The notes under the pieces were generated by a model. It was not told where the DNA came from, did not search any database, and saw only the letters and a list, made by a program, of their open reading frames with translations. A program made the translations under genes and the position numbers. This document shows, piece by piece, positions 15,099 to 20,180 of a stretch of 20,180 nt of DNA (position 1 is its first letter; every line of letters begins with the position of its first letter). Origin of the DNA: Cyanobacteria bacterium UBA5018 (GTDB lineage: Bacteria; Cyanobacteriota; Cyanobacteriia; PCC-6307; Cyanobiaceae); the NCBI GenBank assembly GCA_002396505.1, contig DGYA01000063.1, forward strand, positions 21,042-41,221. The letters run 5' to 3'.

Positions 15099-18000
15099 TG
15101 GGGTTCGGATTGGGATTATAAGGAACGAATGGGGTGCCCGTGCCCTGGAAGTTGAAGTCGTTAAGCCGCACTCGAATGCCGCCAAGTTGTTCGTATGGGC
15201 TGTAATAAATACCGATGTCGTAGGCGCGGCGCTGCCAGCGCAGCTCCACGTAAGAATTGATTATCTCGCCATAGAAGCCGGAGTTGCCATCCACGTTGAC
15301 GCCAATGCCGCCGCTCAGCAGCAGGGGACCGACAATTTGCTGGGTTAGTGCCAGGTTGATCGTGGCCAGATCCACCGCCCGATCGAAACTAAGCGGGCTG
15401 ACCCCCTGGCGCAGGGTGCCACCGCCGGTAATGGTGAACTGGGTGAAATCCAGCCAGGGTTTTTGGAAGTGGCCCAGGGTCCAGGTGGGGCCACCGGTGA
15501 GGCTGATGGTGTTTTGATTGCTGCCATCGCCGAAGTAGGCCAACTGGGTGGTGAGGTTTGCGTTCAAAGTCAGGCCCGGCACCACCGGCACGGCGGAGTT
15601 GAGGTAAGCCTGATCCGGCGTGGCGGCCAGGGCCTTGCCGGTCCACAGGGGCAGGGAGCCATTGATCGAGGCGATCAAGTTGGCTCGCCATAGCTGAGCA
15701 AGGTTGGTGCTATCAAAGTTGTTGCCCTGGTAGTTGCCCACGCCGGTGCGCCAGAAATAGTTGCCGGTCAGGGATCCCCAGGGGCGCAGATTGCCGGTGC
15801 CCTCCAGGGAGACGCCATAGGCCGAATACACATCCTGTTCCCCCAAAGAGCCGTTCCAGACGCGAAAGCGGTAGGCCCCGAAGGTGCGCAAGGTGCTCTC
15901 CCCCAGTAGCGGCAGCCGCAGCGACCGGCTCAGGTCACCCCAGCTGCGGGTGGCGTTGGCGATGTTTTTTGGATTGAAGCTGGAGATGTCCAGGTTGGCA
16001 TCGGCCTGGAAACCCAGCAGCGGCGCTTGCAGGCGGGCCTCCAGGCCAAACAGGTCGCCTGGGCTGGTGTTCTGTTCGCTACCAGGGGCGCCGGCGGATT
16101 GGCCAGGCAGCGGATAGCTGTTCGTTTGTCCCGCGATCGCCCGTTGCAGCAGGAATTGGGGTTGCAGCTCCAGGCTGCCGCTGCCATTGCCGAGGCGGAT
16201 CGGCGGTGCCTTGTAGCCGATGAAGAAGCCGTTGCGGTCCTTGCCGTCTTGGCCCAGCACCACTCGGTTGTCCACCTCTTCTTTCTTTTTGATCCGCGTC
16301 TGCCGCGTCACTGGGATCGGCAGCCGTTCATCCAGGATCAAGCGGTTGCGGCGGGCCTTGATCACGGTGTCGCCGTTGGCCTGCAATGTGGCGACCACGT
16401 CTTCCGAGTTCAGCCAGGCCTGGGCTGGCGTGAAGGGGTCATTGGTAAAAGCGGCCCGATCGGCCCGCAGGCTGCCGGGGGTGAAGGTCATCCGTTTGGC
16501 CTGCAGCCGCCAGCGGCTGATGCTGCCCTTCACCAGCTCGGTATTGCCCACGGTGGTGAGGGACTGCAATTGCTGGGGTCGCGTCTGACCGAATTGATTC
16601 ACCGTGTCTGGCGTGGTGAGCTGGCTGGGGAAGCCAAAGCGGCGCTCCGCCTTGAGGCTGCGCTGGAAGGCCACGTCGCTGACGCGCTGGGGAATCGTCT
16701 GGACAACCCTTTGGCGCTCCAGTTCCTGGCGCTGTGCCCGCTGCCAGGCATTGCCGCTGCCGGCGGGCTCGGCCGCAGGCACTGGCGTTGCGGCCTGGCC
16801 AGGGGCGGCACTGGCTTGGCTGGGCGCACTGGCTTTGCCAGAGGAACTGGCTGTACCCGGGGAACTGGCTAGAGCGAGGCTGCTTGGGGCGCTGGCCTTG
16901 CCGGTGGCCACCTCATCGAGCAGCTGGTTTAAAGAACGACGGGGTTGCAGCGATTGAGACGTTATTCCGGGGCATCCCAGGGCAGGCGCCATGGCGGTGA
17001 TCGCCCGATTGGGCAGCTGCCGCTGGCCAAAGCGGTAGCGCAGCCCCAGCAGATAGCCGTTGCTGCCCTCCTTGACGCCGCTATAGGTGCCCCAGGCCCC
17101 CGAGCGGTGGTGGATGCGGCCCACCAGCGACCACTGGGGATCCACCAGGGCCTCCACTTCAAAGGCTAAATAGTTGAGGAACTGGGCACTTTTACGGCGG
17201 AAGGTCTGCTCGTAGTAGCTCAGATCGGTATTGAGGCTCACCCCTTCCACCCCGAGCAGGCTGAGCCAGGGGCGCAGCCACAGCCGCACGCCAACGCCGG
17301 CGGTGATCTCGCCAAAGCTCTGGGCCGGCACGCCCGCATTGGCCACGGGTTTGTTGTACTCCCCGCCCCGCTGGGGGCTGGCCCGGTGGCCGATCAGGTT
17401 GCCCTCCAGCTCGAGGCTCAGGGGGCCGCCGTCCAGCACCCGCCGCTGCAATCCCAGGCCCATCAGGGCCTCTGGCCTCGGTTCGCCCCTGAAGATGAAG
17501 GTCTCGCTGAGGGGGGCATTGGTCATCTTGCCGCCCCAGGCGGTGACGGCCCAGGGGTAGGGCTGCCAGTCGGGCAGGTGGGGAATGGGCGGGGTGCAGG
17601 CCATCGGCTCGCCGGGCCCCAGGGGCTGGGAGGGCGGCTGGTCGATGTCGAAGTCCTGGGCGCTTGTGTCTAAATCCAAAACGCCGTAGACGTCCTCGAT
17701 CTCGCCCACCCCTTCCAGCAGGCTGTAGCGCAGCCGACTGGCCTGCAAATACTGCTGCCCGCGCTGGAAGCGCACGCCGCCGGAGGCGTAGACGGTGCGG
17801 GAGTTGAGGTCGTATTCGATCCGCTCCGCCCGCAACTGGCCGCCGGCCAAGGTGGCGGCAGCGTGGCCGAGGGCCACCACCCGGCCCAGTTGGGCGTCGT
17901 AACTCTGCTGGTTGGCCGACAGGCCAATCTCCACAGGTACGGCAGTGGCCGGATTTGAGGGGTCAGCTGCTCCAAGCGACGGCAAGCCATCGGCAGGCAG

Positions 18001-18435
18001 GCCCTTGACAGGCAAACCAGCTGAAGGCAAGCCAGGTGAAAGCAAGCCAGGTGAAAGCAAGCCAGGTGAAGCCAAACCTGAGGAGGGGGCCAGCCCTGGG
18101 TCGCTGGCTGGCGCTGGAGCGCCACTACCCAGCGGTTCCGCCGTCAATTGGCCTGGCGGCTCCGCCACTCCCTGGGCCAGCAGCTCCGCAACTTTCTGGG
18201 CCAGCGGCTCAGCCGCTCCCTGGGCCAGCGGCTCCGCCGCTAGGGGCCCAAAATTATTGGCCCCTAAACGATCTAGTGGCTCTGCCGCCAAATGGTTAGG
18301 CGGCTGGGCCGCCAAATAATCAGGCGGCCCAGCCGCCTTGGCAGTGGCCAGCAAGCTGCTCCAGGCAGCGAGTGGGATCAGGGCCAGAGGAACGGGACCC
18401 AGGGGTGAACGCCTTGGCCTCCGATGGCGCCGCAC
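15082..18435 (-). CDS. DUF3769/LptD-like outer-membrane protein with OstA-like and PagL-like segments
   Basis: This 1117-residue cell-envelope protein resembles the cyanobacterial DUF3769 family, related to the LPS-assembly protein LptD. It has an Arg-rich Sec-type signal peptide (1-35, likely cut after AKA); a low-complexity Ala/Pro/Leu linker (36-160); an OstA/LptA-like segment (about 175-255, with QLRAERIEYDLNSRTVYASG); a barrel segment (about 286-475) with HHRSG at 442-446; a second Ser/Ala/Pro linker (about 512-560); and an LptD-like barrel (about 580-1117). Aromatic-ended alternating strands dominate the last 350 residues. The likely role is assembly of LPS or other lipids in the outer membrane. 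The GTG start at 18435 is supported by an in-frame TGA three codons upstream. psbI lies 51 bp upstream on the same strand with no terminator between them, so they may be co-transcribed. Confidence 0.85.
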   Translation of the reverse strand: MRRHRRPRRSPLGPVPLALIPLAAWSSLLATAKAAGPPDYLAAQPPNHLAAEPLDRLGANNFGPLAAEPLAQGAAEPLAQKVAELLAQGVAEPPGQLTAEPLGSGAPAPASDPGLAPSSGLASPGLLSPGLLSPGLPSAGLPVKGLPADGLPSLGAADPSNPATAVPVEIGLSANQQSYDAQLGRVVALGHAAATLAGGQLRAERIEYDLNSRTVYASGGVRFQRGQQYLQASRLRYSLLEGVGEIEDVYGVLDLDTSAQDFDIDQPPSQPLGPGEPMACTPPIPHLPDWQPYPWAVTAWGGKMTNAPLSETFIFRGEPRPEALMGLGLQRRVLDGGPLSLELEGNLIGHRASPQRGGEYNKPVANAGVPAQSFGEITAGVGVRLWLRPWLSLLGVEGVSLNTDLSYYEQTFRRKSAQFLNYLAFEVEALVDPQWSLVGRIHHRSGAWGTYSGVKEGSNGYLLGLRYRFGQRQLPNRAITAMAPALGCPGITSQSLQPRRSLNQLLDEVATGKASAPSSLALASSPGTASSSGKASAPSQASAAPGQAATPVPAAEPAGSGNAWQRAQRQELERQRVVQTIPQRVSDVAFQRSLKAERRFGFPSQLTTPDTVNQFGQTRPQQLQSLTTVGNTELVKGSISRWRLQAKRMTFTPGSLRADRAAFTNDPFTPAQAWLNSEDVVATLQANGDTVIKARRNRLILDERLPIPVTRQTRIKKKEEVDNRVVLGQDGKDRNGFFIGYKAPPIRLGNGSGSLELQPQFLLQRAIAGQTNSYPLPGQSAGAPGSEQNTSPGDLFGLEARLQAPLLGFQADANLDISSFNPKNIANATRSWGDLSRSLRLPLLGESTLRTFGAYRFRVWNGSLGEQDVYSAYGVSLEGTGNLRPWGSLTGNYFWRTGVGNYQGNNFDSTNLAQLWRANLIASINGSLPLWTGKALAATPDQAYLNSAVPVVPGLTLNANLTTQLAYFGDGSNQNTISLTGGPTWTLGHFQKPWLDFTQFTITGGGTLRQGVSPLSFDRAVDLATINLALTQQIVGPLLLSGGIGVNVDGNSGFYGEIINSYVELRWQRRAYDIGIYYSPYEQLGGIRVRLNDFNFQGTGTPFVPYNPNPNPIRLPF
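18027..18070 (-). repeat. 15-bp in-frame tandem repeat in the DUF3769 linker
   Basis: GCAAGCCAGGTGAAA occurs at 18027-18041 and 18042-18056, with a third copy one base short at 18057-18070. It encodes the SPGLL/SPGLP repeats of the linker, and diverged copies extend on both sides (roughly 17975-18090). Confidence 0.75.
18241..18266. repeat. 8-bp inverted repeat inside DUF3769 coding sequence
   Basis: TAGGGGCC (18241-18248) and GGCCCCTA (18259-18266) flank the AT-rich 10-nt loop CAAAATTATT. It encodes LGANNFGPL in the linker after the signal peptide, and its AT-rich loop stands out from the GC-rich surroundings. Confidence 0.6.
18299..18337. repeat. Perfect 15-bp inverted repeat at the start of the mature DUF3769 protein
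   Basis: GGCGGCTGGGCCGCC (18299-18313) and GGCGGCCCAGCCGCC (18323-18337) are exact reverse complements around the 9-nt AT-rich loop AAATAATCA. A shorter neighbour, GCCGCC-AAATGGTTA-GGCGGC (18284-18304), shares bases with the left arm. The frame stays open and the palindrome falls right after the signal peptide. Confidence 0.75.
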
Positions 18436-18486
18436 AGACGTTCAACGAATGGCGGCGATCCTGCCATGGGGCGGCCTTGGAGCCGA

Positions 18487-18606
18487 TCAATCCTCCAGGT
18501 CTTTGCGGCTGGGGGTGCGGCTGGGGTCACTGGCCAAGAAGCCGAACATGAAGATCCCGATGAAGAAGAAAACGACGGAATAAACCGAAATCTTGAGGGC
18601 GAGCAT
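18487..18606 (-). CDS. psbI: Photosystem II reaction centre protein I
   Basis: PsbI is a one-helix thylakoid subunit of the photosystem II core that binds next to D1 and helps its assembly. The 39-residue product starts MLALKISVYSVV, has one membrane helix (about 6-24), and ends with ASDPSRTPSRKDLED. This matches the conserved PsbI pattern of MLxLKxxVYxVVxFF and a polar SSDPxRxPxRKDL tail, at the normal length of 38-39 residues. It lies 51 bp upstream of the DUF3769 gene on the same strand and is divergent from the GH38 gene. A weak AGG lies about eight bases before the ATG. Confidence 0.95.
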   Translation of the reverse strand: MLALKISVYSVVFFFIGIFMFGFLASDPSRTPSRKDLED

Positions 18607-18630
18607 GGTCGGACCTGCGGGGTCGAGGGG

Positions 18631-18660
18631 CTGGGAGGAGACCGGCTTACTGGGAGGAGA
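18631..18660. repeat. 11-bp direct repeat in the psbI leader
   Basis: CTGGGAGGAGA occurs at 18631-18641 and 18650-18660, a 19-bp period. On the psbI strand this is two TCTCCTCCCAG tracts in the presumed 5' leader. It could mark a regulator or RNA-binding site, or be chance. Confidence 0.45.
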
Positions 18661-18712
18661 GCGCCGTGGGGCGACACCACCTGGGAAGCCTCACCTGCCG
18701 TGCGGCTGCCGA

Positions 18713-18718
18713 ATTATC
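18713..18718 (-). promoter_or_regulatory. Candidate -10 box of psbI
   Basis: On the minus strand GATAAT (5 of 6 to TATAAT) lies about 107 bases before the psbI ATG. A TTGGAT -35-like hexamer at 18739-18744 is 20 bp away, longer than ideal. This implies a leader of roughly 100 nt. Confidence 0.4.
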
Positions 18719-18807
18719 CTATGGGGGAGTCGCCGGCCATCCAACTTGGCCAGGGGCTCTAGGCAGGTCTGGCGGCCAGGATTGAAACGATTCCGTCACG
18801 GTTGCCA

Positions 18808-20040
18808 GTGAATGGGTTGTCAGCGCATCCGGGGCCCGATCGCGCCTGCTGGGACCTGCTGCCCCTCTGGCAGTGCGACCAACCGGATGGGGCAGAGGGG
18901 GCGGCCCAGGGTCATCCCTGGGGGGCGAGCCAGCGACCCGACTGGCAGCGGCGCGGCCTGATTTGCTGGCCCCGGGGGGGGCAGTGGCGCCGCTTGCGGC
19001 TGCGGCTGGCCTGCCCACCCACCTGGCGGGGGCTGGCCGAATCAGAAGTAGGGGGACCAGAACTGGCGGCCCTAGCCCGGCTTTGCCTGCGCTGGTGGGC
19101 CGATCGGGCCGAGCTCTGGGTTGATGGCCACTGCGTTCACCAGGGCGACCTGTTCGACACGGCCTGCCGTTGGCCCCTGCCCGCCCACTGGTGGCGCAGC
19201 GAGGGGTTGCAACTGGAGTTGCGCCTGCGCAGCCCCCTCCACGACGACGGCGCCCTGGTGAGCAGCCGAGTCGAACTGGAGCCCCTGGAGGCCTCCGATC
19301 CCCTGGATCTGCTCGGCGACACCCGGACCCAGCTGCGCCAGCTGACCGGCTTTTTGGCTGGCGCCGCCAGCGGCGAGTTACAGAGCGCCTCAAGCGGCGA
19401 ATTAGCTAGCGCCGCCAGCGGCGAATTAGCTAGCGCCGCCAGCGGCGACGGCCCAAGGGTGCATTTGCTGGGTCATGCCCACCTGGACCTGGCCTGGTTG
19501 TGGCCTGTAGCCGACACCTGGCAGGCGGCCGAGCGCACCTTCGCCTCGGTGCTGGAGCTGATCGAGCGCTACTCAGAGCTCCACTTCGGCCATTCCACTC
19601 CCGCCCTATACACCTGGCTGCAACGCCAGCGGCCGAGCCTGTTCAAGCGGCTGCTGGCCGCCGTGGAAGCCGGTCGCTTCGAGCCGATCAATGGGCCCTG
19701 GGTGGAAACCGACTGCGTGTTGATCGCCACCGCCTCGCTGTTGCGCCAGTTCCAGCACGGCCAGCGCACCAGTCGGCGGCTTTTTCCAGGTCTGGAGCAT
19801 GCTCTGGCCTGGCTGCCGGACAGTTTTGGCTTCAGCGGCGGCCTGCCGGCGGTGGCGGCGGCCACCGGCGTGCGCTGGTTCTGCACCCACAAGCTGGCCT
19901 GGAACGCCACTAATCCCTTCCCGCACCGTCTGTTCCGCTGGCGCAGCCGCTGCGGCGCCGAGCTGCTGGCGCTGATGACGGCGCCGATCGGCACCGATGG
20001 CGACCCCCTGGCGATGGAGCGCTACCGCCTGCAGTGGCAG
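18808..20040 (+). CDS. Glycoside hydrolase family 38 alpha-mannosidase, 3'-truncated
   Basis: The frame encodes the first 411 residues of an alpha-mannosidase-like enzyme, which would remove alpha-linked mannose from glycans or glycosides. The GH38 signature is clear: HAHLDLAWLW at 223-232, supplying zinc ligands H225 and D227, and WLPDSFGFSGGLP around 335, where D338 would be the catalytic nucleophile. GETW-like FEPINGPWVETD also fits. Residues 1-180 are the variable N-terminal region. A GTG at 18808 is the chosen start; an in-frame TAG at 18760 lies upstream. No signal peptide is visible, so the enzyme appears cytoplasmic. A 24-bp in-frame tandem repeat precedes the catalytic domain. Family members are about 1000 residues, so more than half is missing because the sequence degenerates at 20041. 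Confidence 0.9.
19369..19449 (+). repeat. 24-bp in-frame tandem repeat in the GH38 gene
   Basis: Three units and a 9-base partial run head to tail: 19369-19392 (diverged), 19393-19416 and 19417-19440 (identical, AGCGGCGAATTAGCTAGCGC then CGCC), and AGCGGCGAC. They encode SGELQSAS, SGELASAA, SGELASAA and SGD. Each junction holds the small palindrome CGCCGC-CA-GCGGCG. Confidence 0.85.
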
Positions 20041-20180
20041 GGGGGGGGGGGGCCCCCCCCCCCCCCCCGCGGGCGCGGGGGGGGGGGGGGGGGTTTCCCC
20101 CCCCCCGCGGGGGGGGGAAAAAAAAAAAAAAAAAACCCGCGGGGGGGGGGGGGGGGGCGGCGCCCGCCCCCCCCCCCCCC
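20041..20180. other. Low-quality homopolymer tail, likely contig-end artefact
   Basis: From 20041 the sequence is long runs of G, C and A with almost no mixed sequence, beginning abruptly inside the GH38 reading frame right after CTGCAGTGGCAG. The composition and loss of protein similarity point to assembly or base-calling failure and not to biology. Nothing should be annotated here. Confidence 0.9.

Noticed and set aside
16027..16872. 281-codon plus-strand open frame opposite the DUF3769 gene
   Set aside because: The opposite strand has a coherent signal peptide, OstA-like segment and barrel, while this frame shows no motif.
18378..18680. 100-codon minus-strand frame overlapping psbI
   Set aside because: It is out of frame with psbI and covers the intergenic region; psbI itself is the recognisable product.

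Overview
The window comes from a GC-rich picocyanobacterium of the Cyanobium/Synechococcus type. The evidence is a 39-residue photosystem II gene (psbI), a ferredoxin-type nitrite reductase beside a nitrate-reductase-associated protein, a DUF3769/LptD-like outer-membrane protein of the cyanobacterial kind, a giant secreted protein ending in the 'bluetail' C-terminus of cyanobacterial surface proteins, and two HIP1-type GCGATCGC octamers (13413-13420 and 16133-16140). The last 140 bases (20041-20180) are homopolymer blocks that look like a contig-end artefact, so real sequence stops near 20040.

Layout. 1-418 (-): 5' part of a HEAT-like protein. 419-703: non-coding, full of short repeats and hairpins. 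704-2242 (-): nirA. 2243-2555: divergent promoter region with a possible NtcA site. 2556-3026 (+): nitrate reductase associated protein. 3027-3361: less GC-rich convergent gap with no recognisable gene. 3362-12475 (-): one uninterrupted 3037-residue secreted protein with Calx-beta, lamin-tail, DUF3616-like, ExeM/NucH-type nuclease, tandem Ig-like and bluetail parts. 12476-12995: 520 bp non-coding region with a Pho-box-like array, hairpins and a 13-bp tandem repeat. 12996-15098 (+): leuC and leuD. 15082-18435 (-): DUF3769/LptD-like protein, overlapping the leuD end by 17 bp. 18487-18606 (-): psbI. 18808 onward (+): GH38 alpha-mannosidase, cut off by the artefact.

Functional reading. nirA and its divergent neighbour belong to nitrate/nitrite assimilation. 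leuCD encode the two subunits of isopropylmalate isomerase. The giant protein carries a complete-looking endonuclease/exonuclease/phosphatase active site within adhesive and calcium-binding-type modules, has no N-terminal signal peptide and has a bluetail end. This suggests an exported (probably type I) surface nuclease that could feed on extracellular DNA. The Pho-box-like array upstream would fit a phosphate-scavenging role but is unproven. The DUF3769 protein joins an OstA-like segment, a barrel segment with a PagL-like His-x-Ser...Glu arrangement, and an LptD-like C-terminal barrel.

The most notable structural signals outside gene identity are perfect inverted repeats and short in-frame tandem repeats inside coding sequence (start of the DUF3769 protein and just before the GH38 catalytic domain), and the repeat-rich spacer downstream of nirA. 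No tRNA, rRNA, CRISPR array or intact transposase was seen.
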